A stretch of DNA of 64,000 bases from Sphingomonadales bacterium EhC05 (GTDB taxonomy: Bacteria > Pseudomonadota > Alphaproteobacteria > Sphingomonadales > Sphingomonadaceae): the NCBI GenBank assembly GCA_001650955.1, contig LXYP01000007.1:1-64000 (forward strand), in the 5' to 3' direction. The translations under genes and the position numbers were made by a program. Of the stretch, positions 24,846-34,791 are shown in pieces (positions within the stretch are counted from its first letter, which is position 1; every line of letters begins with the position of its first letter). The notes beneath the pieces were generated by a model. It did no database searches, was not told where the DNA came from, and saw only the letters and a program-made list of their open reading frames with translations.

Positions 24846-26627
24846 CTATTTTCCCAGTTCTTTTGGGACGACTCGCCAAACTAATAGGTCGCTGTCCCGG
24901 AAATGGACAGGTAACAGCCACTCCGGTTTCTGGTCATTTGCAAGCCGTCCCCACAAACCTTGTGGATGTAATTTTATATATCCATTAAATTCCGCTTCGT
25001 CGGGACAGGTAGCAATATATCCAATGTTACGGGCTTCCAATATCTCCCGCGCTGCCTCGAAATCAGAGGTGAAAAGCCGGATCTGATCAGCCATGGCACG
25101 GTCATTACGGTGATGGCTGGTTGCCAGGACATTATGAGATGTCTTCAACAATATGACCGGACCCAAATCAAATGGCGTGGCGATATTTGATTTGGGCAGC
25201 GCGTTCAGATGTTCCAGCGACACAGCTGAATCACAGGCGATTTGACCGGCTAAAGTCACCGGAATTTCTGACGGCCTGGCTTTACTTTCTCCGCTGATGC
25301 CATTGTACAGCGCGACGACGAGTGCTCCAGGCATGATGATCAATATGACCGACGCTGTCGCGACTATCCGAGAGACTGGACGTCTTATCTGCCGGGCGCG
25401 CACAAATATTTGATGAACAGTCCACGCCATGAGCGGGAGAGCAAATACTGCGGCCACTGCCGTCGCCCGCTGCACGAGAAGCGAAACAATGAATGCCCAG
25501 AAAAATCCATAGGCGAGAAGAAAGAGCTTTTCTCGATCACAGCCTTCAACCGCTTTATTGAGCAGATACGGCAAGCTGAACAAGGCCACAAAAATCGATC
25601 CGCCAAGCAAGGTAGCTGTCGTTTTCCAAGGTTGGTGCCAAACCGGAAGACCTTCCTTGACGTTGATAAACCAATATTCACGAACCAGCGGGTCCATTGT
25701 ACCAAATGCCCCTCCCAGACATTGTGGCGCAAAGGAATAGAGAGCTGCGAGAGCCGTCACGCCTGCAAGTATCAATCCACCCAATCGCAGGAACAGGTTC
25801 TGGGATGCGAATTTGATCGCGACGAGCATCACCGTACCGCCAGAAAAACAGGCAAAGAGATGTGCCGGGCCGATGGCATCGCAAAAGCTTAGAGCCTTTT
25901 CAAAGCTTCCATGGGACAGCAGAAAAAGAATCAAGCTTACAATCGCGAAGCTGACCAACGCCCAGAACAGACGGATCGACTGATTGCCATCGATAACCCA
26001 GCGCCAGACAAGCAAGGCGATAAACGCCACTGAAAGCGGCAAGCCTTCAAGTGAAATCGCAAGCCAGAGCGCCAACGTTGCACCCAGGACGATTCCACCT
26101 TTACGCTTATCTGGCCAAAACATCGTCGATAGCGCCAGCAGCGCCAGTACGATTTGCCAGCCATGATGATCTATTCGCATCGGGCGTAACTGGATGATTG
26201 CGGGGATCGCTGTTGCCGTCAGCGCTGCGGCAAGCAGAGCGATCTTGGAATCGAATATCTGCTCAGTGACATTCTTGATCAGGATCATGGCGATAGCCAA
26301 TGTGATAAGCGGAACCACCACCATCGCCATCGTTTCCGCGGCAGCAGAGCCCAGCAAGGGCGACATCAGCAATATGATCAAAGCAAGCGGTATTTCAATC
26401 AACCGTGGCCAGTGCATCGGCTGGCTGTCGGGTTCACCAATCCGATATTGGACTGTGTCAAACCAGCTTTGTCCACCCAGCCAATCGCGCAACTGCACGT
26501 GGCGCAATTGGTCATCCGGCCCCCAGCCGATACCTGATGAAATCTGGCTCCACGAAAATATGATCAGCAACGCGCATGTTGCCAGCCAGACAAATATCAA
26601 TGGCAAATTGCCGCGCAAGCGTTCCAA
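24846..26627 (-). CDS. GT-C type membrane glycosyltransferase, STT3/PglB-like
   Basis: 593 residues with about twelve helices and a periplasmic C-terminal domain from near 430. A first periplasmic loop carries GPDDQLRHVQLRDWLGGQSW, with paired aspartates as in GT-C enzymes, and PMRIDHHGWQ follows near 165. This resembles oligosaccharyltransferase-superfamily proteins that use polyprenyl-linked sugars. Last gene of a four-gene envelope operon whose spacing is 4 to 5 bases or an overlap. Exact acceptor is unknown. Confidence 0.7.
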   Translation of the reverse strand: MERLRGNLPLIFVWLATCALLIIFSWSQISSGIGWGPDDQLRHVQLRDWLGGQSWFDTVQYRIGEPDSQPMHWPRLIEIPLALIILLMSPLLGSAAAETMAMVVVPLITLAIAMILIKNVTEQIFDSKIALLAAALTATAIPAIIQLRPMRIDHHGWQIVLALLALSTMFWPDKRKGGIVLGATLALWLAISLEGLPLSVAFIALLVWRWVIDGNQSIRLFWALVSFAIVSLILFLLSHGSFEKALSFCDAIGPAHLFACFSGGTVMLVAIKFASQNLFLRLGGLILAGVTALAALYSFAPQCLGGAFGTMDPLVREYWFINVKEGLPVWHQPWKTTATLLGGSIFVALFSLPYLLNKAVEGCDREKLFLLAYGFFWAFIVSLLVQRATAVAAVFALPLMAWTVHQIFVRARQIRRPVSRIVATASVILIIMPGALVVALYNGISGESKARPSEIPVTLAGQIACDSAVSLEHLNALPKSNIATPFDLGPVILLKTSHNVLATSHHRNDRAMADQIRLFTSDFEAAREILEARNIGYIATCPDEAEFNGYIKLHPQGLWGRLANDQKPEWLLPVHFRDSDLLVWRVVPKELGK

Positions 26628-26631
26628 AATG

Positions 26632-28014
26632 TTACCCCTTGGGTTGCGTGTTACCCTTGGCTTTTAGATAAAGCCAAGGCACCCGCTCGGGGTCAAATTG
26701 GGATCGATGATGCCGGTCAAAAAATGGCGGCATATGATCCCCCACCAGCAAGATATCAGCTTCGGGGAAATCGCGAGCGGTGATTTCCTGAACCAGCGCT
26801 TTGTCGATATCATCAAATATTGCAAACTGACGGCAGATCATTGGAAAGTCGCTAGCCAGTTTCGGCGAAACCTGCTCGCAATTTTCAACATTGAGATTCT
26901 GGCCGTTGGGCACTGGCAAATGCGCGTTCAGGGTCAGCCAATATAGAAATGTCGGTTCCGTCGCTTTCTTGAGATTTTCTGCCAACATCGCAGGAACCTG
27001 TCGATCACAGGCTCCCCCAAAAACTCCACCGCACCATTCCGCGCCGCGTTCTTGAAGGTTCTTCCAAAATTCCTGTTTCTCAAAACCGATTTTCGGATAC
27101 CAGGTCTCCCGTTTGAAAAACGGGCCTTTGAAGCTGTGCATTGCGTGGGCAGCATAACCTTTTTCCGCAAGCTGGGCAGGCAGGCAATTTAATAAATTGG
27201 GATCTTCTGTTTCCAAAAGTTCGTAATAGTCACCCCAGCGGCCACACAGTTCGCGCATTTCGCCAGAAGTCGTACTGTTATAGTAGAGACTAGTGCCCTG
27301 GCTCACATCATAACGAGCCTTGATCGCGCTATTATCATAATATCCAAACAGCTTGTCGGACATCGTCTGATTATCTTTGGGGACGCCAAGAGATTCCACC
27401 ATGATCAGGACGAGATGCCGCTCTCCGTCAGCACGCGCCGCAAAGCCGGACTTGGTCACCGCTGACTCAAACTCCGCACCCGATGGCGCGGCGCGGAAAT
27501 AATGGCCACGCATATCGGAACCTGCCGCAACATCCGCGCCGACCAAGCCAAAAATCAGGCCGCCGCCGAGGATGATATGCAGTGGCTTTGAAAAATTACT
27601 ATCCCGCTTCAAAAGGAACCAACTGCCGATCAAAATACCAAATATCACTATTCCAGCGGCGATATATTCAATGGAGTTGTTTGGTTTGATCTCCGCAAAA
27701 AACTGGAGCGAATAAACAAGGGAATCCAGCGTCAGGCTGAACAGGCCGGAGACGAAGGACAGCAGCGAAAAGACCATCACTGCAGCAAAGGCAATCCACT
27801 GGACAGGAGCGGGCATGCGTTTGACCAGCAAGCCAACAAAACCCGCGAGCGCGATCGGAAAGGCCCGCGGCGGGGCGCCGACAAACCACATCGCGATGAA
27901 CGGGATATTGGCCAGGAAAATCCAGACCAACGCCCAGTTGAGAAACTTGGTAAAATCGGGACTGAACCGAGATGATCTGTCCGCCGCTTCGATTGTGCCG
28001 TCCATATAGCTCAC
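26632..28014 (-). CDS. LtaS/sulfatase-like membrane phosphotransferase
   Basis: 460 residues: five N-terminal membrane helices (to about 155), then an alkaline-phosphatase-superfamily domain in the periplasm. LVLIMVESLGVP supplies a metal Glu, YYNSTTSGEMRELCGRW the nucleophilic Thr, and ILLVGDHMPPFFDRHH the Asp/His metal ligands. The family moves glycerophosphate or phosphoethanolamine onto envelope glycans. The start overlaps the GtrA stop by four bases; the stop lies five bases before the GT-C gene. Confidence 0.82.
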   Translation of the reverse strand: MSYMDGTIEAADRSSRFSPDFTKFLNWALVWIFLANIPFIAMWFVGAPPRAFPIALAGFVGLLVKRMPAPVQWIAFAAVMVFSLLSFVSGLFSLTLDSLVYSLQFFAEIKPNNSIEYIAAGIVIFGILIGSWFLLKRDSNFSKPLHIILGGGLIFGLVGADVAAGSDMRGHYFRAAPSGAEFESAVTKSGFAARADGERHLVLIMVESLGVPKDNQTMSDKLFGYYDNSAIKARYDVSQGTSLYYNSTTSGEMRELCGRWGDYYELLETEDPNLLNCLPAQLAEKGYAAHAMHSFKGPFFKRETWYPKIGFEKQEFWKNLQERGAEWCGGVFGGACDRQVPAMLAENLKKATEPTFLYWLTLNAHLPVPNGQNLNVENCEQVSPKLASDFPMICRQFAIFDDIDKALVQEITARDFPEADILLVGDHMPPFFDRHHRSQFDPERVPWLYLKAKGNTQPKG

Positions 28015-28463
28015 CGGAAGACTCCATATTTACGGGTTAGATAGACTGCGAAAAAGCTGACAAAAATCGCTGCGCCTTTGGCGATGACGGGCAGGAACCC
28101 GATGTCGGTGAGCCAGCTAACCATGCTCACGGTGATGCCCAGACCCAGAACGGCAGTGCCGATAAATCCCAGTCGCTGCAGTTGCAAGGCAGCGCCATCG
28201 CGGGCCTTGCCTGGAAAGACAAAGCTCGATGAGATCAGCCAGTGTACCAAGATTCCGGCGGAATAGCCTGCGGCAGATGACCAGCCTGGATCGAAAAGAA
28301 GCGCAACCATGACCATGAACAAGGCAACATCAAAGGCGAGACTGACAATACTCGCCAGCAGGTAACGCGTGATGGAAAAGCGGTTAAGCATGGCCAAGGG
28401 TCCGGGAAGATGTCCTACCCATACCCCGACGGTTGACCGTCTGTCTTGGCCGCTGCGTTCCAT
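28011..28463 (-). CDS. GtrA family membrane protein
   Basis: 150 residues, four membrane helices. The core ITRYLLASIVSLAFDVALF and the closing YLTRKYGVFR are diagnostic for GtrA, a small flippase-like protein that moves polyprenyl-phosphate sugars across the inner membrane. A shorter start at 28391 (126 residues) fits the usual family length and is possible. In the operon it sits between the flavin oxidoreductase and the LtaS-like gene. Confidence 0.85.
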   Translation of the reverse strand: MERSGQDRRSTVGVWVGHLPGPLAMLNRFSITRYLLASIVSLAFDVALFMVMVALLFDPGWSSAAGYSAGILVHWLISSSFVFPGKARDGAALQLQRLGFIGTAVLGLGITVSMVSWLTDIGFLPVIAKGAAIFVSFFAVYLTRKYGVFR

Positions 28464-28468
28464 TTGGC

Positions 28469-30055
28469 TTATGCTGCCCTCTTCGCCGTTTTGTCCTCGG
28501 CAACATCTTCAATGCGCGTGGGCACGTCGCGCGTGCTTTGCAAAGCGACCGCGCGATCTTCGCTGATTTCCTCAGCAATGATTGTCTCGGCGCCTTCGGC
28601 ACCAGCCTCATGATATTCCGCGTCTTCGTTGACGTTCCAGACATTCCATTTACGGATACCGGCTTCGATATTCTCAACCGTCAGCATCGCGGTCATCATC
28701 GCGTGGTCCTGATTATTATAGCGGTGCATCCCGTTGCGACCGACCATGTGCAGGGTTGGGAAACGGCTTTCCAGATCATCGCGCATCGTCTCGACATTGC
28801 TTTCATAGCTGTCATCGTAAACCGGATAGGCTTTTTCCTGACGCACTACTGCGCCGCCAACAACATCTTCGGGTTTGCACAGATTGAGGATCGCCATTTC
28901 TTTCTTGGCCAGTTCCACCAGCTCTTCGTCCGACGAAGACCAAAGGCCATCATTTTCGAAGCAGAAATATTCGAGGCCGACACAAGCGATATTTTCGTCT
29001 GGTACCATTTCAGGAGACCAGCTGCGGAAATTCTGGACGCGGCCAACCTGTACGCGATCATCATGGATGTATATCCAGTTGTCGGGGAACAGGTCTTCGG
29101 ACTTGACCATGATCGCCACGGTCAAGAAATCACGATAGTTCAAATCCTGCGCTTCCGGCAGAGACTGCGGCAAAGGATGGATCCGGGTCGCAAGTTCGCG
29201 CATCGGCGCACTGGAAATGACATGTTTCGCGGTGATGATGGTTTCGCCTTCATCGGTAGAAGCGCTCACCCGCCAGTTGCCTTCGGCATCCTGCGCGAGC
29301 TGCTTGAGACTATGTCCCATCAGCACGTCATTGCCCTTGGCTTCGACATGTGCCTTGGCGGCATCCCACATCATGCCGGGGCCGAGGCGAGGATAGCGGA
29401 AAGTTTCCAGCAATGTCTTGGTTTCCATGCCATCATTGGGCTTCTTGTTGAGACCCAATGACCGTTTCAGACCATCAATAACCGCGCTCCAGAGGCTCAG
29501 GCCCTTGATCCGTTGTGCCGCCCAGTCAGCCGACATTTCGTCACAGGGCATGCCCCAGACTTTCTCGGTATAGGTTTTGAAGAAAATCGAATAAAGCTTG
29601 TAGCCGAACTGGTTGACCGTCCAGTCTTCAAAGCTCTTCACATTTTTGTTCGGGAAGACTTTCGCCTTTGCATAGCTGACCATGCACAGAGTCGAACGCC
29701 AGATACCGAGATTCCACAAGGCTTCAAAGGCGCGCAGCGGATAGCTGTAAAATTTGCCTTCATAATAGATGCGGCTCATCCGTGGGCGTTGAATAAAGTC
29801 ATCCGGCAATATTTCATTCCACAGATCTACCACTTCCTGAGACTTGGAGAAGAATCGGTGCCCGCCAATATCAAAGCGAAAACCTTCATGTTCGACCGTT
29901 CGGCTGATCCCGCCGACATATTTGGGGTCTTTTTCGATCACCTTGACCGAATAGCCCTTTTTGGACAGCAGATAAGCGGCAGTCAGACCCGCGGGTCCTG
30001 CGCCAATGATTGCTACGTCTACTGGATTGTTTTCCGGGGTGCCCTGCTTCGTCAT
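28469..30055 (-). CDS. FAD-dependent oxidoreductase (HemY/UDP-galactopyranose mutase-like fold)
   Basis: 528 residues. DVAIIGAGPAGLTAAYLLSKKG is the FAD Rossmann site, followed by VGGISRTVEHEGFRFDIGGHRFFSKS typical of the protoporphyrinogen oxidase/amine oxidase superfamily. Downstream YTEKVWGMPCDEM and MVGRNGMHRYNNQDHAMMTA are the motifs of the envelope-glycan-linked subgroup often found with GtrA and polyprenyl sugar genes. The ATG follows AGGGA by nine bases. It heads the operon and probably alters a lipid-linked sugar or the polyprenol carrier. Confidence 0.82.
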   Translation of the reverse strand: MTKQGTPENNPVDVAIIGAGPAGLTAAYLLSKKGYSVKVIEKDPKYVGGISRTVEHEGFRFDIGGHRFFSKSQEVVDLWNEILPDDFIQRPRMSRIYYEGKFYSYPLRAFEALWNLGIWRSTLCMVSYAKAKVFPNKNVKSFEDWTVNQFGYKLYSIFFKTYTEKVWGMPCDEMSADWAAQRIKGLSLWSAVIDGLKRSLGLNKKPNDGMETKTLLETFRYPRLGPGMMWDAAKAHVEAKGNDVLMGHSLKQLAQDAEGNWRVSASTDEGETIITAKHVISSAPMRELATRIHPLPQSLPEAQDLNYRDFLTVAIMVKSEDLFPDNWIYIHDDRVQVGRVQNFRSWSPEMVPDENIACVGLEYFCFENDGLWSSSDEELVELAKKEMAILNLCKPEDVVGGAVVRQEKAYPVYDDSYESNVETMRDDLESRFPTLHMVGRNGMHRYNNQDHAMMTAMLTVENIEAGIRKWNVWNVNEDAEYHEAGAEGAETIIAEEISEDRAVALQSTRDVPTRIEDVAEDKTAKRAA

Positions 30056-30241
30056 AAAGTCCATTCCCTGTCCATAAAGCGCCAAAGCGGGCGCGTTTCA
30101 TGTTTCAGAAACAGGAGTGAAGGAAATTGGTTAACGAAAGGTTAGAAGGGAGTGGGAATTTGCCCCCCTTTGATTCTATTGAAGCTTTCTAAACGGGAGA
30201 ATAGAAGAACTCGACATTGCATCTTTCTTACTCATCAGCTT

Positions 30242-31117
30242 TTACGGTTTGACCAGCGGAGAATTCCATCTAATCAAGCCGTCGCTATCTCGAGCTTCTT
30301 TGTATTTTTGAAGTCGATTTTCAACAAACCTCAAATGGCTTGTCACCGTAGAAATTACCAAATGATCGGCTTGTTTCACAACAGCGTCGTTCATCGCAAC
30401 CACCAAAGCTTGCCTATTTTGCGTTTTAAAAGCATTTGCTGTTACGTCGTTGTGAGTGGCCAAAAATAAGTGATTTGGCGATACCGGAACAATGATAAAT
30501 CCATCAAACTTTCGAACAGAGTTAGAAAACATTACTGGATAATCACTAGTTAAAAAGGAACGCTCACACTCCTCAAAGTTAAGTAAGTGCCAAGTCATAT
30601 CGTTTAGAGCATTAACCATGAGCCCCGGACTTATCAAATCAACCATCAGTTCCTTTGAAAATTGATCAATGCTGCTGTCCCAGGTGTCTACATCGATCTC
30701 TGTTACATCGCCAAGCTCAGCATCGCGTTTTCCACGCACCCGAGCATCAAGTTCAGTTTTATATAATTGAAGTCGATGAGGAGATCGATGAAGCAGGGAA
30801 ATCACGAACTGCGACCAACCTCCGCGCAGAACAGAACTAAGCTCACCTCCGCCCAACATTTTCGCTAGTGCTTTCGCTGCCAAACCGTCAATCTTCTGCA
30901 AAAATTGCAACTCAATTGCTGCTTGAGAATCCGGTTCTTCTTCTTTTAGCAGGCTATAGAGATGTCGCTCGTATCCCGTTTCTCCAGGATACTTTAGCTT
31001 AGTTGCTAGAGAATAAGGAAGACCTCTCGGTCGAGTATATTGTCTTACCTGACCTTGCGTTGCCCATTTCTTGAGATAGAACTTTGGAAGATAGTGGTGT
31101 TTTATTGGTACGGGCAT
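30242..31117 (-). CDS. DUF4238 domain protein, AT-rich
   Basis: 291 residues beginning MPVPIKHHYLPKFYLKKWAT; the HHYLPxFYLxxW opening is the DUF4238 signature. SFLTSDYPVMFSN and FIIVPVSPNHLFLATHN are further family-like blocks. Function is not established for the family; it is common among accessory genes. The base composition is visibly lower in GC than both neighbours, suggesting recent gain. It sits 16 bases behind the DUF885 gene and may ride on its transcript. A longer start at 31168 is possible; neither has a clear ribosome site. Confidence 0.75.
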   Translation of the reverse strand: MPVPIKHHYLPKFYLKKWATQGQVRQYTRPRGLPYSLATKLKYPGETGYERHLYSLLKEEEPDSQAAIELQFLQKIDGLAAKALAKMLGGGELSSVLRGGWSQFVISLLHRSPHRLQLYKTELDARVRGKRDAELGDVTEIDVDTWDSSIDQFSKELMVDLISPGLMVNALNDMTWHLLNFEECERSFLTSDYPVMFSNSVRKFDGFIIVPVSPNHLFLATHNDVTANAFKTQNRQALVVAMNDAVVKQADHLVISTVTSHLRFVENRLQKYKEARDSDGLIRWNSPLVKP

Positions 31118-31133
31118 TTGCAAATATAAAAAA

Positions 31134-32447
31134 CTACTCCCCCAAATCACCCGGCAACATAGGCTCACTCAACAATCGCTCCATCGCCTTCCACCGCCAT
31201 ACCGGAGCATCGCCTTGTGCCTCTATCCACTCGCGAACCATATCCTGGCCGAGGCCATAGTTGATCACATAGCTGCGGTATTGTTCGTTGAAATCGGTCA
31301 TCTGCGCCGCTCGCTCCGCCGAGACCAGCTGATATTTCTGGTTGAGCGCAATCGCCTGATCGCGGGTGATTTCGCCGTCGAGATATTGCTGAGCGATGGT
31401 CATCCGCGCGCCACTGAGCGCCTTTTTGGCGATTTGCAGCGCCCAATATGCCGCCGCCGTATCGGGATCGAGGCCGGCGAGCGGGTAGAGTACGTCGCGT
31501 TCATAATCGAGCCGCTCCTGCCCGCTAAACGCCAGTTCAATGCCGTAATTGGCCGATCCTTCGGCGATTAGGCTTTGCGGCGAATAGAGCGGGTAGATGG
31601 AAAACTCCTGCCAGCCGCGGTCCTTGGTCAGATTCTGCTCGAGCAGCATATTATAGACGTGATGGCCGGGATAGCCTTCGTGGCAGCCCAGATCGACGGC
31701 CCGGCCAATGAAGATCGGCAGGTCGGTGTTGATCTGGATCAGGCTCTGGTAGTTACCTTGATAATAATTATAGCCGCTCCAGCTTTTTCCGGTGACAAAT
31801 TCCATCTTGAAATTTTCACTCTCCGGCAGATCGAAATGGGCTTGGGTCCGTGCTTTGCACTCGGCAATCGCGGTGTCGAAGACGGGCTTCAACCTATCCT
31901 TGGGAATGATGTAATTGCGCTCGAACGCCGCCACCCGTTCGCTGAGCGGGCCATCTCCGGGTGCAAGCTTCTCGATTTCTTCGAGCACCGGATCAAAAAC
32001 CGCGAGCGGCAGAAGTTCAGGGGTTACGCCAAATAGTTTCTGCGCTTCTTCAACAAACGGAAAGCGCTCATCCTGCATCATCGCGTGACGGGCATGCGCC
32101 GCCTCAAGCTGCGCGGACAGAAATTTCTTGCGCGCCTCTATCGCTGCATCCTGATCTTGTGCAAGCACGTCAATCCGAAGCATCAGATCAACAATCGCAT
32201 TTCCCAATTGCCGCATGTCACGTGGCTTGGCTTTGGCGGCCTCCGCCCATTCTGCCGGGCCATAATAAGCATCGACATAGCCAGCTTCCTGTTCCCCCAG
32301 TTCGAGTGTGAGTTTGACATAATCACTGGCGATGACGTCAAGCGCCGAGGATTGTTGCGCCAATGGAACCGGCGCGACGGTTTCAATGGTCTCGGGGCCA
32401 CAAGCTTGCAGGGCGAAAACAGCGGCGAGCGCCCAGAGCGGTTTCAA
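31134..32447 (-). CDS. DUF885 family metallopeptidase-like lipoprotein
   Basis: 437 residues. The signal peptide ends in LQACGPE, a lipobox with lipidated Cys at 16. The core has LGCHEGYPGHHVYNMLLEQ near 254, a zinc-like HExxxxHH motif of DUF885, and EGSANYGIELAF downstream, giving the third ligand region. Family members are thought to be M32/M3-like carboxypeptidases acting outside the cytosol. The start overlaps the nhaA stop by four bases. Confidence 0.87.
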   Translation of the reverse strand: MKPLWALAAVFALQACGPETIETVAPVPLAQQSSALDVIASDYVKLTLELGEQEAGYVDAYYGPAEWAEAAKAKPRDMRQLGNAIVDLMLRIDVLAQDQDAAIEARKKFLSAQLEAAHARHAMMQDERFPFVEEAQKLFGVTPELLPLAVFDPVLEEIEKLAPGDGPLSERVAAFERNYIIPKDRLKPVFDTAIAECKARTQAHFDLPESENFKMEFVTGKSWSGYNYYQGNYQSLIQINTDLPIFIGRAVDLGCHEGYPGHHVYNMLLEQNLTKDRGWQEFSIYPLYSPQSLIAEGSANYGIELAFSGQERLDYERDVLYPLAGLDPDTAAAYWALQIAKKALSGARMTIAQQYLDGEITRDQAIALNQKYQLVSAERAAQMTDFNEQYRSYVINYGLGQDMVREWIEAQGDAPVWRWKAMERLLSEPMLPGDLGE

Positions 32448-33700
32448 AGCGCCGCCTTCAATTGGTCGCCATCCTGTTTTTCACCCGCCGTCAATTGCGC
32501 ATCCTGTGGCGCAAAGCGCAAGACGCAATAGCCGACAATTGCCGACAGCACCGAACCGCCGAGGACGCCAATCTTGGCCTCTTCGATCAGCAGTTCATTG
32601 CCGGGGAATGCCAGCGCACCGATAAACAGGCTCATCGTAAAACCAATGCCGCAGAGCATCGCCACGCCATAGACCTGCAGCCAGCTAGCCCCGCCAAGCC
32701 GTCCCGCAAAACCGGTTTTGACCGCAATCCAGACACTCGCAAAAATACCAATCTGCTTGCCAAAGAACAGGCCTGCCGCGATGCCCAAAGGCAATGGTGC
32801 GAAGACCTGATCCCAGCCGATCCCTTCCAGCGAAACGCCCGCATTGGCGAAACCAAATATCGGGACGATGAAAAAAGCGCTCCACGGCGCGATCGCATGC
32901 TCCATGCGGTGCAACGGCGAACCTTTCGCATCTGGTGAAGATGGCGTGACAATGATCGGAATGGTCAAGGCTGCCAGAACGCCTGCTATGGTGGCGTGAA
33001 CCCCAGACATTAACACCGCATACCATAATATCACCGACAGGATGAGATAGGGCCAAAGCTTCAGCACCCCGTTACGATTCATCGTATACATGATCGCCAG
33101 AATCACGGCGCTTGCCAACAAAGCTGCACCGTTGATTTCCGCGGTGTAAACAAGCGCGATAATCGCAACGGCACCCATATCATCGACAATCGCGACGGTG
33201 ACCAGAAATAGCTTGAGCGATGCCGGTGCCCTTGGCCCAAGCAGGGCCAATACGCCGATCGCAAAGGCAATGTCGGTCGCAGCCGGAATAGCCCAGCCAT
33301 TGTATAATGCAGGCACATCTCTCACGATGACGAGATAGAAGATCGCGGGGACGATCATCCCGGCAGCTGCAGCCAAAACCGGCAATCTTCTGCGTTCCCA
33401 CGTATTGAGACGCCCGTCGACAAATTCGCGTTTAATCTCAAGCCCGACCAGGAAGAAGAAAATCGCCATCAAGCCATCATTGATCCACAAATGCGGGGTC
33501 ATTGGACCCAGCTTCCCGGACAGGGTTGGGCCTTTCAACTCATGCAGAAAGTGGTGATACATGTCGTAAAGCGGGCTGTTCGCGACGATCATCGCCAGCG
33601 CAGCCGCCACCATCAGCAAGATACCGCCGGCCGCTTCGCTTTTCAGAAAATCTCGGAGCGCTGAATTGGCGCCAGTTCGCTGAACTTTTTCTTTTGCCAT
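32444..33700 (-). CDS. nhaA: Na+/H+ antiporter NhaA
   Basis: 418 residues, about twelve helices. The paired aspartates of the ion site lie in VTVAIVDDMGAVAII (EcNhaA D163/D164 position), and RMEHAIAPWSAFFIVPIFGFANAGVSL and LCGIGFTMSLFIGALAF are typical. It exchanges Na+ for H+ in the inner membrane, consistent with a saline habitat. Operon with the DUF885 lipoprotein. Confidence 0.95.
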   Translation of the reverse strand: MAKEKVQRTGANSALRDFLKSEAAGGILLMVAAALAMIVANSPLYDMYHHFLHELKGPTLSGKLGPMTPHLWINDGLMAIFFFLVGLEIKREFVDGRLNTWERRRLPVLAAAAGMIVPAIFYLVIVRDVPALYNGWAIPAATDIAFAIGVLALLGPRAPASLKLFLVTVAIVDDMGAVAIIALVYTAEINGAALLASAVILAIMYTMNRNGVLKLWPYLILSVILWYAVLMSGVHATIAGVLAALTIPIIVTPSSPDAKGSPLHRMEHAIAPWSAFFIVPIFGFANAGVSLEGIGWDQVFAPLPLGIAAGLFFGKQIGIFASVWIAVKTGFAGRLGGASWLQVYGVAMLCGIGFTMSLFIGALAFPGNELLIEEAKIGVLGGSVLSAIVGYCVLRFAPQDAQLTAGEKQDGDQLKAAL

Positions 33701-33789
33701 ATGGGGCCTTTATCGAGATCTACTAATGCCCCAACTCATGCGCAGACAAGCATGCAAAATCAAGGCCTGTATCGGTCAGATGCAAATTT

Positions 33790-34791
33790 TTAGGCTGCGA
33801 CAAGCTCCCGAACATTGGCGGCGATTTCATAGCTTCGCTCGCGCGCGGACTGATCGAAGATCGAACCGCTGATAATCAATTCATCCGCGCCGGTCCGTTC
33901 GATGAATTTGCCAACCCCTTGTTTCACCGCATCTGCGGCTCCCACCGCACTTCCTTGCATGATTTGCGCCATCATCGCCTGGGCCTGCGGCGGCAGACTC
34001 TCGCGATAAGCTTCGACCGGTGGCGGCAGTTTTCCGGGGTTTCCGGTGCGCAAGGCGACAAAGCTCTGCATCATCGAGCTCGCGAGATATTCTGCTTCTT
34101 GATCATTATCGGCAGCAAATATGTTGAACCCACAGATCACATAAGGTTCTGCAAGCTGCTCTGACGGTTTAAACTCCCGGCGATAAATTGCCAGCGCTTC
34201 ATCGAGCATTTGCGGCGCGAAATGCGATGCAAAAGCATAAGGCAAGCCCAAGGCTGCCGCCAATTGCGCGCCAAAGAAGCTGCTCCCCAATATATATAAT
34301 GGTATGTTCGAACCCTGCCCTGGCGTTGCCTGCACCCCCAATCGTTCATCACCGGCGAGCAGCGCCTGCAATTCGATCACGTCACGCGGAAATTCATTGG
34401 CGTCGCTGTTGAGATTCCGGCGCAACGCCTGAGCTGTGCGCTGGTCGGACCCAGGTGCGCGGCCAAGACCAAGATCGATCCGCCCCGGGAATAATGCTTC
34501 CAAAGTACCAAATTGCTCCGCAATCACCATTGGTGCATGATTGGGTAGCATGATCCCGCCAGCGCCAATGCGAATTGTCTTCGTACCTTGCCCGATGTGG
34601 GCGAGCGCTACCGACGTCGCCGCGCTGGCGATACCTTCCATTCCATGATGTTCCGCCATCCAGAAACGTTCATATCCCAATGCTTCACCATGTTGCGCAA
34701 GGGCCAAAGAACGATCGAGCGCCTGTTTCACGTCACTTCCCTGCGGCACCGGGGATAGGTCGAGAATCGAAAATTTTACTGTCTTGCTCAT
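33790..34791 (-). CDS. LLM-class flavin-dependent oxidoreductase
   Basis: 333 residues starting MSKTVKFSILDLSPVPQGSD; the long upstream frame is rejected because this ATG overlaps the gspN stop (ATGA). ERFWMAEHHGMEGIASAATSVALAHI and GRIDLGLGRAPGSD match bacterial luciferase-like monooxygenases (COG2141). It binds FMN or F420, and its substrate is unknown. Couples with the GspN gene. Confidence 0.9.
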   Translation of the reverse strand: MSKTVKFSILDLSPVPQGSDVKQALDRSLALAQHGEALGYERFWMAEHHGMEGIASAATSVALAHIGQGTKTIRIGAGGIMLPNHAPMVIAEQFGTLEALFPGRIDLGLGRAPGSDQRTAQALRRNLNSDANEFPRDVIELQALLAGDERLGVQATPGQGSNIPLYILGSSFFGAQLAAALGLPYAFASHFAPQMLDEALAIYRREFKPSEQLAEPYVICGFNIFAADNDQEAEYLASSMMQSFVALRTGNPGKLPPPVEAYRESLPPQAQAMMAQIMQGSAVGAADAVKQGVGKFIERTGADELIISGSIFDQSARERSYEIAANVRELVAA

